Shown: positions 1-8,414, numbered from the stretch's first letter. The stretch: DNA of 35,081 nucleotides from an uncultured Eubacteriales bacterium (GCA_900314565.1 OMVU01000056.1:1-35081), one strand, 5' to 3'. The notes: generated by a model from the letters alone, not told the origin. Numbers and translations: made by a program.

Positions 1-33
1 TTTATCATCCACGAGGCAATCCCTGAAAAGTAA

Positions 34-55
34 AGCACCGGAAAGATCCGGTGCT
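34..55. terminator. Small perfect hairpin downstream of pckA
   Basis: Arms AGCACCGGA and TCCGGTGCT are perfectly complementary with a 4-nt loop. On the minus strand the hairpin is followed by a T-rich stretch, so it could be a second, back-up terminator for pckA or serve a gene left of the window. Confidence 0.6.
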
Positions 56-173
56 AATGTTACATATTTTTAGGGACATTTTCAAAAATGGTTGACAGCG
101 ATTTCACCTGAAACTTTCTTATGCATGCTTTTGTGAACTTTCCGATTGTGATGCGGATGCGGTCCGGTCACCG

Positions 174-205
174 GAAAAAAGGACCGGCGGAAAACCGCCG
201 GTCCT
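174..205 (-). terminator. Intrinsic terminator of pckA
   Basis: Arms GGACCGGCGG and CCGCCGGTCC pair perfectly around an AAAA loop. Read on the minus strand the hairpin is followed at once by six T residues, the classical intrinsic terminator layout, 26 nt after the pckA stop codon. Confidence 0.9.
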
Positions 206-230
206 TCGGGAATTCACTTCACGATCTGCT

Positions 231-1841
231 TTACAGCTGCGGGCCTGCTGCCACAAGTGCCTTGCCTGCCTCGTTGCCTTCGTACTTCTTGAAGTTCTTG
301 ATGAATCTGCCAGCCAGATCCTTTGCCTTCTCATCCCATTCCGCTGCGTCTGCATATGTGTCGCGCGGGTCAAGGATCGCCGGATCGACACCCGGGAGCT
401 CTGTCGGGACCTCAAAGTTGAAGAACGGGATCGTCTTTGTCGGAGCCTTCAGAACGTCTCCGTTCAGGATCGCGTCGATGATACCGCGTGTATCCTTGAT
501 GGAGATACGCTTGCCTGTTCCGTTCCAGCCTGTATTAACAAGGTAAGCCTTCGCTCCGCTCTTGTTCATGCGCTTTACGAGCTCCTGGCCGTACTTTGTC
601 GGATGCAGCTCAAGGAAAGCCTGTCCGAAGCATGCGGAGAAGGTCGGTGTCGGCTCTGTGATGCCGCGCTCTGTTCCTGCAAGCTTTGCTGTGAAGCCGC
701 TCAGGAAGTAGTACTGTGTCTGCTCCGGTGTGAGGATGGATACCGGCGGAAGTACGCCGAAAGCATCTGCGGAGAGGAAGATGACATTCTCTGCGGCCGG
801 GCCGGAGGATGTCGGATGTACATTCAGAACGATCTTCTCAATGTGCTCGATCGGGTAGGATACACGTGTATTCTCTGTCACGGACTTGTCGGCGAAGTCA
901 AGCTTGCCTTCTGCATCGCAGGTGACGTTCTCAAGAAGCGCGTTGCGCTTGATCGCGTTGTAGATATCCGGCTCAGATTCCTTGTCAAGGTTGATGACCT
1001 TCGCATAGCAGCCGCCCTCGAAGTTGAAGACGCCGTTGTCATCCCAGCCGTGCTCGTCGTCGCCGATGAGAAGTCTCTTCGGGTCTGTGGAGAGCGTTGT
1101 CTTGCCTGTTCCGGAAAGACCGAAGAAGATCGCCGTATTCTCGCCGTTCATATCCGTATTGGCGGAGCAGTGCATCGAAGCGATGCCCTGGAGCGGCAGA
1201 TAGTAGTTCATCATGGAGAACATGCCCTTCTTCATCTCGCCGCCGTACCATGTGTTCAGGATGACCTGCTCACGGCTCGTAACGTTGAAGAGGACTGCTG
1301 TCTCAGAGTTGAGGCCGAGTTCCTTGTAGTTGTCCACCTTTGCCTTGGAAGCTGTGTAGACAGTGAAATTCGGAACGAAATTCTCAAGCTCCTCTGCGGT
1401 CGGCTTGATGAACATATTCTCGACGAAGTGTGCCTGCCATGCGACTTCCATGATGAAGCGGACAGCCATTCTCGTATCCTTGTTCGCACCGCAGAATGCG
1501 TCAACGACATAAAGCTTCTTATTGGAGAGCTCCTTCACGGCGATCTCCTTGCAGGCAGCCCATGTCTCCTCTGTCGCGACATGGTTGTCATTCGGATATT
1601 CCGGTGTTGTCCACCAGACAGTATCCTTTGAATTCTCGTCCATAACGATGAATTTATCTTTGGGAGATCTTCCGGTATAAATACCGGTCATGACATTGAC
1701 TGCACCGAGCTCTGTGAGCTGGCCTTTGTCAAATCCCTCAAGGGACGGATCCATTTCATCTTTGAAAAGATCTTCATAAGACGGATTGTAGATAATTTCT
1801 GTTGTGCCGGTAATTCCATATTGTTTCAGATCTACTGCCAT
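231..1841 (-). CDS. pckA: Phosphoenolpyruvate carboxykinase (ATP)
   Basis: Cytosolic enzyme interconverting oxaloacetate + ATP and PEP + CO2 + ADP. In fermenting anaerobes it often runs in the CO2-fixing direction toward succinate or anaplerosis; which direction applies here is not visible. The 536-residue length is normal for the ATP-dependent family. Visible motifs are [12 protein letters not shown] (about residues 53-64), YGGEMKKG (199-206), the P-loop [10 protein letters not shown] (241-250) and the kinase-2/metal loop [11 protein letters not shown] (about 257-267). The start is preceded by AGAGG at good spacing. A promoter lies about 130 nt upstream and a strong terminator follows, so it appears monocistronic. 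Confidence 0.97.
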   Translation of the reverse strand: MAVDLKQYGITGTTEIIYNPSYEDLFKDEMDPSLEGFDKGQLTELGAVNVMTGIYTGRSPKDKFIVMDENSKDTVWWTTPEYPNDNHVATEETWAACKEIAVKELSNKKLYVVDAFCGANKDTRMAVRFIMEVAWQAHFVENMFIKPTAEELENFVPNFTVYTASKAKVDNYKELGLNSETAVLFNVTSREQVILNTWYGGEMKKGMFSMMNYYLPLQGIASMHCSANTDMNGENTAIFFGLSGTGKTTLSTDPKRLLIGDDEHGWDDNGVFNFEGGCYAKVINLDKESEPDIYNAIKRNALLENVTCDAEGKLDFADKSVTENTRVSYPIEHIEKIVLNVHPTSSGPAAENVIFLSADAFGVLPPVSILTPEQTQYYFLSGFTAKLAGTERGITEPTPTFSACFGQAFLELHPTKYGQELVKRMNKSGAKAYLVNTGWNGTGKRISIKDTRGIIDAILNGDVLKAPTKTIPFFNFEVPTELPGVDPAILDPRDTYADAAEWDEKAKDLAGRFIKNFKKYEGNEAGKALVAAGPQL

Positions 1842-1969
1842 ATAAAACCTCTTTCTATATGTGTTTTGTCTGCTTTTCCATCCTGAAAATGGGAGACCAT
1901 CTGCAGGTCCCGGACGAATGATCCGGAAAATGAAAAGCGCAAAAAAATAACGCTCTTCATCAATCCATT

Positions 1970-1997
1970 ATTATACAGTATTCCAATATTAAATCAA
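1970..1997 (-). promoter_or_regulatory. Probable sigma-A promoter of pckA
   Basis: On the minus strand TTGATT (1992-1997) is followed after 16 nt by TATAAT (1970-1975), close to the housekeeping consensus. The transcript would have a leader of roughly 120 nt that includes a small GC hairpin near 1889-1911. Confidence 0.7.
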
Positions 1998-2012
1998 GAG
2001 AACATAAATGCA

Positions 2013-2030
2013 TTCACTTTTTTTTGTGAA
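2013..2030. promoter_or_regulatory. Inverted repeat upstream of the pckA promoter, possible operator
   Basis: TTCAC and GTGAA arms surround a T-rich centre, just upstream of the -35 box of pckA. A looser copy (TTCAC...GTGGAA) lies at 2069-2085. The position suits a regulator site; the regulator is unknown. Confidence 0.35.
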
Positions 2031-2099
2031 AATGTTTTGAGAATTTCCCGCCTTTGTCGGGCAATTTATTCACTTTTCAGTGGAAGAAAACCTCCTGCT

Positions 2100-2456
2100 T
2101 CAGAAAAGATCCTGTCTCTTTTTATATTCTCTCATCTCGAGCGCCGTCCCGATGAGGAACATTGTATTTGTAAGGAACGCAGTCATAAAAATCGGATCCC
2201 GCGTCATATAGATCGCCCAGGTCGCGATCAGGAGCACAATTCCGGAGCAGATCATGCTGACTTTCATTCTTCGATAATTCGCGTTCGTCATGGACGACCA
2301 GGAAAAGACCACAATGAACCCCATCGTTATGACATACCGCATCTCGAGGTTCTCCATGTTCAGCACAAAGCGCACAACGATCACAAGCAGGACCAGGACT
2401 GCGATCACCAGCGAATTAAGCAGCGCGGCGAGCTTCCAGAACTTGTCAAGTTTCAT
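2100..2456 (-). CDS. Small integral membrane protein, unknown function
   Basis: The 118-residue product is almost entirely hydrophobic, with about four membrane-spanning segments (roughly residues 12-32, 40-53, 66-84 and 90-106) separated by short charged loops and a basic C-terminal tail EMREYKKRQ. The start has a GGTGAAGAGA-type ribosome site. I recognise no family. It stands alone between pckA and a divergently transcribed pair, and no partner is suggested by context. Confidence 0.75.
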   Translation of the reverse strand: MKLDKFWKLAALLNSLVIAVLVLLVIVVRFVLNMENLEMRYVITMGFIVVFSWSSMTNANYRRMKVSMICSGIVLLIATWAIYMTRDPIFMTAFLTNTMFLIGTALEMREYKKRQDLF

Positions 2457-2657
2457 TTCTCTTCACCTCTGAATATCTTATTTATGCTCATAGTCTCTGT
2501 CACCATTCTCCGATTAGTCTACTTTTGTTTTATTTTGCTGTCAACTGTGAGACGGAAAAATGCTTCTCACTGTCGCGCTGCCTTACTGTGCGGATGTTCG
2601 CATAAACGTACCGCTGCGGGCGGGCCTGTATCAAACGGCATCGTGAAAGGATTTATC

Positions 2658-2687
2658 GTGACAATTATCCTTCCTGTGCGCTACAAT
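2658..2687 (+). promoter_or_regulatory. Probable promoter of the 2722-4144 gene pair
   Basis: GTGACA (2658-2663) and TACAAT (2682-2687) are separated by 18 nt and lie about 35 nt before a strong AGGAGGAG ribosome site and the ATG at 2722. The rest of the 265-nt gap from 2457 holds nothing else I can name. Confidence 0.5.
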
Positions 2688-2721
2688 AGACCGGTAAGCG
2701 TAAAGGCAGGAGGAGACCCAA

Positions 2722-3186
2722 ATGACTATTTCTGAACTGAACTGCGGCTGCGCATGCATTGCGATCTGTGATGCGGGCAACTTTATATTCTGGCTGAACA
2801 TCTCAGACCCTGCAGACCGGGCTTTTCTGAATCGCGCCGTATCAGGACCGGAATGTGCCAAAGACGGCCAGGAGCTGTTTGAGCTGTGCGGCAGATTCGG
2901 AATCCATATGGGCCTGATCGCCGGAAAGACGGACCTGCACGAAGTATCCGCGCGGTCGCAATGCGGGGGACCGCATTTTTTCACCTGCAGCTTCGACGGT
3001 ACGCCCCTTCTCATCGTAAAGTCGCAGGATCTCATGTTCTGGGTCGACCCGGTGAGCGAGGAAAATCTCCGGGGACTTTGCCTTCTCGGAAATAAATCCC
3101 CCGCATCGGATGCAGAACCGTTCCTTGCCCTGTGCCGGGAAATGAGCTTCCCCTGCGGTATCATCCGGGACAGCCGCGAACAGTAA
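2722..3186 (+). CDS. Hypothetical cytosolic protein
   Basis: A 154-residue soluble protein with several cysteines (including CGCAC near residues 8-12) and no membrane segment. Two halves look alike: FWLNISDPADRAFLNRA near residue 23 and FWVDPVSEENLRGLC near residue 107. This suggests an internal duplication of a small domain. It has an AGGAGGAG ribosome site and a promoter, and is followed after 16 nt by the YybS-like gene, so both are probably one transcript. I do not recognise the family. Two long antisense frames overlap it but lack a comparable ribosome site. Confidence 0.65.
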   Translation: MTISELNCGCACIAICDAGNFIFWLNISDPADRAFLNRAVSGPECAKDGQELFELCGRFGIHMGLIAGKTDLHEVSARSQCGGPHFFTCSFDGTPLLIVKSQDLMFWVDPVSEENLRGLCLLGNKSPASDAEPFLALCREMSFPCGIIRDSREQ

Positions 3187-3202
3187 AAAAAGGAAGTATA
3201 CT

Positions 3203-4144
3203 ATGAATCGTTCTAATAATTCCACACTCAAGATCACGACAGGGGCGATGATCATCGCGATTTTTGCCATGCTCCTCATCCTGAACCGGCAGACCGGGCT
3301 CTTCTTCGAGGAATTTTTCGTCTACCTGCTGCCCCTGCCGATGGCCATCTATACAGCGCTCTATGACTGGAAGTACGGCCTGATGGTGTTCATCGGAATG
3401 ACTGCATTTTCTTTCATTTTCGGCGGCTTCACGACGATCTTCTACGCGATCAGTTCTTCCCTGATCGGCCTGGTCTTCGGGACCATGGTCTGCCGGAAAG
3501 TCGACCCGACGAAGATGCTCATCCTTATCATGGTCTTCTCAGCGGTCTCGAACGTCATAAGCTCCGTCGCACTGGCCTCTCTGTTCGGCTACGATATCGA
3601 CATGAATCTGACGGAAATGAAGAGCATGCTGACGAAAACTCTCGATGCGAGCGGCTACGGCGCTCTGGGTGAGTTTTATACAATGGATCTGCTGAAGCAG
3701 CTCTTCGTATTCTCCATGGCGATCATGGGTCTCGTTCAGGGCTTCATCGTGTACAGACTCGGCCTTCTCATCATGAAGCGTCTGCACATCAGTGTCGGGC
3801 GGGCTGTCCCGCTCCTTGAGTTCTATCCGCCCTCCATCACGGGAATTATCGCCATGGCGGCCTTTCTCTCGGGAATCTACGGCATGACAAAGCAGAATAC
3901 GTCCCCCCTGTACGTGAATGTCGCACAGGGACTCTGGGTCCTCGGTTTCTTCTATCTCGCGTTTTTCGGCATTCTCTGTGCCGTTTTATTCATCAGGAAA
4001 TACATTACACAGAATAAGGCGCTCATCACGGTCCTGACGGTTTTCGCTTATCTTTTCTTCTCCCAGTACCTGCCCTTTTTCGGATTCGCCTACATCACGT
4101 TCGGTCTGCACGCACGGCTGCTTGCACCCCGGGTATCGCGATAA
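3203..4144 (+). CDS. YybS-like (DUF2232) multi-pass membrane protein
   Basis: The 313-residue protein has about eight hydrophobic segments. The pattern LPLPMAIYTALYDWKYGL near residue 38, and an N-terminal half resembling small-molecule transporter S-components, fit the YybS/DUF2232 family of Firmicutes. The function of that family is not established; a transport or membrane-organising role is possible. AAAGGAAG precedes the ATG. It lies 16 nt after an unknown soluble protein and ends 11 nt before a convergent phosphatase gene. Confidence 0.75.
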   Translation: MNRSNNSTLKITTGAMIIAIFAMLLILNRQTGLFFEEFFVYLLPLPMAIYTALYDWKYGLMVFIGMTAFSFIFGGFTTIFYAISSSLIGLVFGTMVCRKVDPTKMLILIMVFSAVSNVISSVALASLFGYDIDMNLTEMKSMLTKTLDASGYGALGEFYTMDLLKQLFVFSMAIMGLVQGFIVYRLGLLIMKRLHISVGRAVPLLEFYPPSITGIIAMAAFLSGIYGMTKQNTSPLYVNVAQGLWVLGFFYLAFFGILCAVLFIRKYITQNKALITVLTVFAYLFFSQYLPFFGFAYITFGLHARLLAPRVSR

Positions 4145-4155
4145 AATGCCGCCTG

Positions 4156-4734
4156 TCAGATCCTGTATATTTCGAGCGTCCTGTGTTTGCCGCCCACTGA
4201 CTCGAAGACCCTGATCTCGCAGTTATGCGGCTTCGGTCTCCACATGAGTCCGTTCTTCCTGTCAGCCATATATCCGCAGAGCGCCCGCATGATGCCTCCG
4301 TGGCAGGCGACGAGAACATTGTCGTACTCTTTCTTCTCCAGCTCTCTCAGGAACGAAGCGCTCCTTCTCCGGAGAGAGGCCGTCGTCTCGACCGTCTTCG
4401 GTGCCGGAAAAATCTCCGGCAGCGCCCAGTAGAGCGTCATGGCCGGTCCCAGCAGATAGTACTTGTGCAGTTCATACTTCCCGAAATCTGCCTCGATAAT
4501 GCGCGGATCGGTGATCACTTCTTCGATCTCCACACCGCCGATGATCGAGGCGGTCTGCTTCGCGCGGATGAGCGGGCTTGAATAGACCGCGTCGAACCGG
4601 ACGTCTCCGATGACCTCCCGTGCGCGCTCTGCCTGCTCGATTCCCCTGTCATTGAGCGGTTCGTCCGTCAGGCCCTGCATGAGCCTGCTGTGATTAAAAC
4701 GTGTCTGTCCGTGACGCGTGATCCAGATCTTCAT
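4156..4734 (-). CDS. Histidine phosphatase family protein (phosphoglycerate mutase-like)
   Basis: The N-terminal signature ITRHGQTRFN carries the catalytic RHG histidine. Later elements are SPLIRAKQTA, the acidic catalytic region near EADFGKYE, and CHGGIMRAL with the second histidine. The substrate (phosphosugar, alpha-ribazole phosphate or other small phosphate) cannot be told. I chose the ATG at 4734 because AAGGAGGAAAC sits directly before it and the RHG motif then begins at residue 6; a longer frame up to 4836 adds only unconserved basic residues. Length is 192 residues. Confidence 0.9.
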   Translation of the reverse strand: MKIWITRHGQTRFNHSRLMQGLTDEPLNDRGIEQAERAREVIGDVRFDAVYSSPLIRAKQTASIIGGVEIEEVITDPRIIEADFGKYELHKYYLLGPAMTLYWALPEIFPAPKTVETTASLRRRSASFLRELEKKEYDNVLVACHGGIMRALCGYMADRKNGLMWRPKPHNCEIRVFESVGGKHRTLEIYRI

Positions 4735-4877
4735 GTTTCCTCCTTCGCTTTGACGGCGTATTGAAGGGAGTACAAAACGCTTCCTCTTTACGCCCGACTC
4801 TCTTCCTATCTTAACAGTCTGACGGGTTTTGAACAAGGATGGAGGAATGCGGAAGGATCAGTTTTTTGCTGCACCGT

Positions 4878-5049
4878 CAGGCAATTGCGAAAGTCTGTGC
4901 TTCATGGAATTGCATGAACATTCAAACGGCTTCCGCGCCAAGAACTTCTAACATTCACTCAAGATGTGGAAAAGCGTTCTAAGGCTTGTGCAGATTGTTT
5001 GAATTGTTCATACAATTCCATTTCACACAGAGTTTCGCAAGCGCCTGAA
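4878..5049. repeat. Dispersed palindromic element, copy R1
   Basis: An imperfect inverted repeat of about 170 bp. Outer ends are CAGGCAATTGCGAAA and TTTCGCAAGCGCCTG; inner arms share GGAATTG.ATGAACA..CAAAC with its reverse complement. One arm matches the forward strand of copies R2 and R3, the other a diverged partner also present in R2. It fills most of the gap upstream of larB, so the larB leader may run through it. Confidence 0.8.
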
Positions 5050-5078
5050 TGCACTGAATGACGAAAGGAATTTTCAAT

Positions 5079-5828
5079 ATGGAACAAAAGGAACTTTATG
5101 ATCTTCTTCATAATGTAAAAACCGGCGAACTTTCCGTTGAGGACGCTGTCACAAAGATCCGGCTCATGCCTTTCGAGGATATCGGCTATGCCAAAATTGA
5201 CCACCACCGTGCTGTTCGACAGGGCGTCGGCGAAGTCATTTACGGGGCAGGGAAGACGCCGGAGCAGATCGAAGGGATTGCACGCTCCATGCAGAATCGG
5301 GGGCAGAAGACGATCCTGATCACCCGCCTTGACGAAGAGAAGGCTGGCCGTCTAAATCTCCCCGGCCTCCGCTACGAAGCGCTTCCGAAACTGGGACTTC
5401 TCGGCCCGCTCCCGGAACCGGACGGCATAGGAACGATCGTCGTCGCGACCGGAGGCACCAGCGATATTCCCGTCGCGGAGGAAGCCGCGCTGACCGCTGA
5501 AGTCCTCGGAAATAAAGTGACCCGCCTTTATGATGTCGGTGTTGCAGGCATTCACCGTCTGTTCGCCTGCCGGGAAGAAATCATGAGTGCGGAAGTCATC
5601 ATCGCGATCGCCGGGATGGAAGGCGCCCTCGCCTCCGTCATAGGCGGCCTTGCGGACTGTCCGGTGATCGCCGTCCCGACCAGCGTGGGGTACGGTGCTT
5701 CCTTCGGAGGGCTTTCCGCCCTTCTGTCCATGCTGAATTCCTGCGCAAGCGGAGTCAGCGTCGTCAATATCGACAACGGGTTCGGTGCCGGATATCTGGC
5801 GGGCATGATCAACCACAGGCGGATCTGA
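5079..5828 (+). CDS. larB: Nickel-pincer cofactor biosynthesis protein LarB
   Basis: LarB carboxylates and hydrolyses nicotinic acid adenine dinucleotide to the biscarboxylated mononucleotide used to build the nickel-pincer cofactor of lactate racemase-type enzymes. The N-terminal part (LHNVKTGELSVEDAV, then FEDIGYAKIDHHR, GEVIYGAGKTPEQ) and the C-terminal AIR-carboxylase-like domain (VVATGGTSDIPVAEEA, DVGVAGIHRL, GMEGALASVIGG, VPTSVGYGASFGG) are characteristic. I chose ATG 5079 because AAAGGAA precedes it and the family usually starts with a short helix here; GAATG at 5058 has no ribosome site. Length is 249 residues. No larA, larC or larE is in the window. Confidence 0.93.
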   Translation: MEQKELYDLLHNVKTGELSVEDAVTKIRLMPFEDIGYAKIDHHRAVRQGVGEVIYGAGKTPEQIEGIARSMQNRGQKTILITRLDEEKAGRLNLPGLRYEALPKLGLLGPLPEPDGIGTIVVATGGTSDIPVAEEAALTAEVLGNKVTRLYDVGVAGIHRLFACREEIMSAEVIIAIAGMEGALASVIGGLADCPVIAVPTSVGYGASFGGLSALLSMLNSCASGVSVVNIDNGFGAGYLAGMINHRRI

Positions 5829-5853
5829 CGCAGGTCTGTATCCCATTAAAAGT

Positions 5854-5910
5854 TTCACTCTGCGCATTCATCATAGATTTACAACACGGGAATTCTGCGT
5901 CAGAGATGAA
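5854..5910. repeat. Direct repeat left of the DUF362 gene
   Basis: The segment TTCAC...CATTCATC...CACGGGAA(T/C)TCTGC(G/A)TCAGAGAT also occurs at 7121-7175 on the other side of the DUF362 gene, with roughly three quarters of bases matching by eye. It has no coding content. Confidence 0.6.
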
Positions 5911-5926
5911 GGCTTTTGTATATATT

Positions 5927-5981
5927 AAGGCCGCTGGATATGGCAGACAGCATTTGAATGCAAGCCATATACAGCGGCCTT
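5927..5981. terminator. Bidirectional hairpin between larB and the DUF362 gene
   Basis: AAGGCCGCTG...ATGGC pairs with GCCAT...CAGCGGCCTT in a long stem with a small asymmetry. It lies between two convergent genes and probably ends both, although the T-tracts on either side are short. Confidence 0.7.
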
Positions 5982-6004
5982 CCGCTTTGATGAGACAGCC
6001 CGGG

Positions 6005-7051
6005 TCAGACGAGTCTCACCTTATTCCTTCCGGTAAACGTGTTGTACATATCCGGATTCCACTCCGGTCTCACATCACAGACTGCCTCGGCTGCTGTGAT
6101 CTCTTTGTCGTCGTTGTCGATATCGATCAGCGTATAGAGGTCATTTCCCATGCCGATCTCTTTCATATAGGACAGCTGCCGAAGTCCGTGCCTGGTCTCC
6201 ACGCGCTCGATCATCACTTTCCCCCCGCCGTCCGGCAGATTGTACAGAAGATCTACGCAGGCATTGTCGACCGCCAGAATATCATAGGAGGCGAGAATTC
6301 CGACATCCGGCGTCTCGACCGGGCTTGCAGCCGGACCCTCACAGTCGCAGGAGACGGACATGTTGCGCATGACATTGATGTAAGAGACATGCCCAGCAAA
6401 GTGATCGATCGTCGCTTTTGTGGACTCCGAAATCCTCTCCATGAGTTCTTCCTTTGCGATAGACCACATATCATCCGATCCGACCGCCGTGTGGATCTCC
6501 TTCTTACCGATCCGGCCGTCCGCACAGCCGATCCCGATGTTCTTGTTGGCTCCGCCGAAGCCTCCCATCGCATGTCCTTTAAAGTGCGTGAGAGCAAGCA
6601 GAGAATCATAATTCAGAAGGTTCTTTCCGACATGCATGCAGTCGAACCACTTTCCTCCTTCCACCGGAAGCTCAGCCACGCCGTCTTCATCCGTAATATC
6701 GACCGGGCAGAAGGTCCAGCCGTTGATTTCAAGCGTCTTTCTGTGCTCTTCCGTCGTGTAGCGTGTGCCTTCATAGTAGGTATTCGTCTCAACGATTGAA
6801 GCATCAGGAAGCTCTTCCATAAGCTTCTTTACCCACGGCCGGGGAATAATATTCGGCCCTTTGGCTTCGCCGGTATGGAGTTTGACGGCGATTTTTCCTT
6901 CCATGCCCTTCGCTACCCTGCCGTAAATCTTGAGCAGGCCTTCCGGAGAAAGGTCTCTTGTAAAATAGACCACCGATTTCTCCCCCGTCCTCTGCTCATA
7001 AGGAACGTACTTATTCCCGTCTTTTCCGGGAACCGCTTTTCTTTCGCCCAT
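6005..7051 (-). CDS. DUF362 domain protein
   Basis: The 348-residue soluble protein carries a DUF362-type core: VAVKLHTGE-like segment (IAVKLHTGEAKGPNIIPR, about residues 54-71), SIVETNTYYEGTRYTTEEH, LLALTHFKGHAMGGFGGANKNIG (around 152-174) and the late DILAVDNACVDLLYN. Many family members carry a C-terminal 4Fe-4S domain; I see none, only scattered cysteines such as SCDCEG. The family function is unsettled, with redox or metal-related roles proposed. AAAGGAGG precedes the ATG. It is flanked on both sides by copies of a short direct repeat, which may mark past insertion. Confidence 0.88.
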   Translation of the reverse strand: MGERKAVPGKDGNKYVPYEQRTGEKSVVYFTRDLSPEGLLKIYGRVAKGMEGKIAVKLHTGEAKGPNIIPRPWVKKLMEELPDASIVETNTYYEGTRYTTEEHRKTLEINGWTFCPVDITDEDGVAELPVEGGKWFDCMHVGKNLLNYDSLLALTHFKGHAMGGFGGANKNIGIGCADGRIGKKEIHTAVGSDDMWSIAKEELMERISESTKATIDHFAGHVSYINVMRNMSVSCDCEGPAASPVETPDVGILASYDILAVDNACVDLLYNLPDGGGKVMIERVETRHGLRQLSYMKEIGMGNDLYTLIDIDNDDKEITAAEAVCDVRPEWNPDMYNTFTGRNKVRLV

Positions 7052-7120
7052 AGCTTACCTCCTTTAGTATTTCCTTGAAGCTTCTTATTTAACAGGTCCC
7101 CATATCAGGCCCGAGAAAAA

Positions 7121-7178
7121 TTTCACCTGTGTATTCATCTGACGATTGAAATCACGGGAACTCTGCATCAGAGATTAA
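7121..7178. repeat. Direct repeat right of the DUF362 gene
   Basis: Second copy of the segment at 5854-5910, lying in the 135-nt gap between the small membrane peptide gene and the DUF362 gene. No other feature is seen in this gap. Confidence 0.6.
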
Positions 7179-7186
7179 CGCGGATC

Positions 7187-7303
7187 TCAATTCTTCCCGA
7201 CCCTCATATCCATCACATTGCCGATGAGCGACACGATGATCATGAGCACACACATGATTGTGACGGACGGCTTCATGACTGTATAGCACCGCATGGATTT
7301 CAT
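7187..7303 (-). CDS. Possible 38-residue membrane peptide
   Basis: A short frame starts 13 nt after the stop of the flavin reductase-rubredoxin gene, with AGAGGAAAG directly before its ATG, so it could be translated by coupling. The peptide has one hydrophobic stretch (SVTIMCVLMIIVSLIGNVM) and a basic end. I recognise no family. The case rests only on the ribosome site, spacing and hydrophobic pattern. Confidence 0.4.
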   Translation of the reverse strand: MKSMRCYTVMKPSVTIMCVLMIIVSLIGNVMDMRVGKN

Positions 7304-7316
7304 CTTTCCTCTTCGG

Positions 7317-7937
7317 TCAGTCAGCATAGACCGGCTCGAAATCCTCCGGGCCGTGCCCGCACAGCGGACAGAGGAAGTCCTCGGGAAGTACTGCGCCTTC
7401 ATAGACGTAACCGCAGATCCTGCACCGGAAACCTTTGATCGGTCTCTGTTCCTTTGTCTCCTTCTTCTTCGGCTTTACGTGGTCCTGATAATCCGCGTAA
7501 GTGAGCGGAGCCTCCTCGCTGAGGACTTTTGCATCCACGACCTCGGCGATGAACATCGTGTGCGTCCCGAGATCAAGGCTGTTCACGACCTTTCCGCTGA
7601 TGACTGCACAGGCCTGCCACGCGAGATACGGGATCCCGTTCACGTCCTCCGGAAGGCGAAGGTTCGCGAACTTGTCCACGTCTCTGCCGGACTGGAACCC
7701 GAAATGCTGAATCAGTTCAAATCCGGTCGTCTGATCCAGAAGCGTGAGGGCGAACACACCGCTCTCTTTAATGAGATCACAGGTATAGTTCGTGTTAATG
7801 ACGCAGATGGCGATACGGGTGGGACTGCCTGCGACCTGCATGCAGGTGTTGGTAATGCAGCCGTTGACTTTGCTGCCGACTTTGGTGGACAGCATGAAAA
7901 CGCCGTAGCTCAACTTATATAATGCTTTCTTATCCAT
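7317..7937 (-). CDS. Flavin reductase-rubredoxin fusion (high molecular weight rubredoxin type)
   Basis: Residues 1 to about 155 form an FMN-binding flavin reductase-like domain (ALYKLSYGVFMLSTKVG, then NGCITNTCMQVAGSPTRIAI and LGTHTMFIAEVVDA). A charged linker KPKKKETKEQ leads to a rubredoxin domain with iron ligands Cys172, Cys175, Cys190 and Cys193 (CRIC...CPLC). This architecture is known from anaerobes as Hrb, which passes electrons from NAD(P)H-linked donors to flavodiiron proteins that reduce O2 or NO. No flavodiiron gene is visible here. GAGGAGGAACCCC precedes the ATG. The protein is complete. Confidence 0.93.
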   Translation of the reverse strand: MDKKALYKLSYGVFMLSTKVGSKVNGCITNTCMQVAGSPTRIAICVINTNYTCDLIKESGVFALTLLDQTTGFELIQHFGFQSGRDVDKFANLRLPEDVNGIPYLAWQACAVISGKVVNSLDLGTHTMFIAEVVDAKVLSEEAPLTYADYQDHVKPKKKETKEQRPIKGFRCRICGYVYEGAVLPEDFLCPLCGHGPEDFEPVYAD

Positions 7938-8013
7938 GGGGTTCCTCCTCTCCGGGTACCATAAATATCAGATGCTGATTCCATACATCTTACCGCTTTC
8001 GCAGCCTCACTCG

Positions 8014-8210
8014 GTCTCCGGCTCCTTTCAATCGTAAGGCCATAATAAGGAATGGCGAAACCCTGTACGGAATGGATTTGTATGAAGTACAGTGTTTCGC
8101 AGGCACCTTTATCAGTCGGATGCTGATGCTTCACAAGGTCTCCGGCTCCTTTCAATCATAAGGCCATAATAAGGAATGGCGAAACCCTGTACGGAATGGA
8201 TTTGTATGAA
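8014..8210. repeat. Direct duplication of about 75 bp (8014-8088 and 8137-8210)
   Basis: Two near-identical blocks, each containing CTCCGGCTCCTTTCAATC, AAGGCCATAATAAGGAATGG and CGAAACCCTGTACGGAATGG, start 123 bp apart. The second runs on into dispersed element R2; the first jumps straight to the element's terminal GTACAGTGTTTCGCAGGCACC, so it looks like an internally deleted copy. The whole 589-nt gap 7938-8526 has no gene that I can support. Confidence 0.8.
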
Positions 8211-8414
8211 CAATTCAAACAATCTGCACAAGCCTTAGAACTTCTTCATGAACGAAAGATGTGGAATGAGCAAAAACCGTACTGTTTGAGCGAAGCGAGT
8301 TTACGATTTTTGCGAATGCTTTTCCACATCTTGAGTGAATGTTAGAAGTTCTTGGCGCGGAAGCCGTTTGAATGTTCATGCAAATTCCATGAAGTACAGT
8401 GTTTCGCAGGCACC
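8137..8414. repeat. Dispersed palindromic element, copy R2
   Basis: The fullest copy. One arm has GAACAATTCAAACAATCTGC followed by GAACTTCTTCATGAACGAAAGATGTGGAA in two blocks. The facing arm is the reverse complement of the left arm of R1 (TTCCACATCTTGAGTGAATG, then AGAAGTTCTTGGCGCGGAAG). The element ends in GTTTCGCAGGCACC. It lies between the hrb-like gene and the end of the dlt-like operon. Confidence 0.8.

Noticed and set aside
603-1631. Plus-strand open frame of 342 codons
   Set aside because: Antisense to pckA, which has complete family motifs. No ribosome site or domain.
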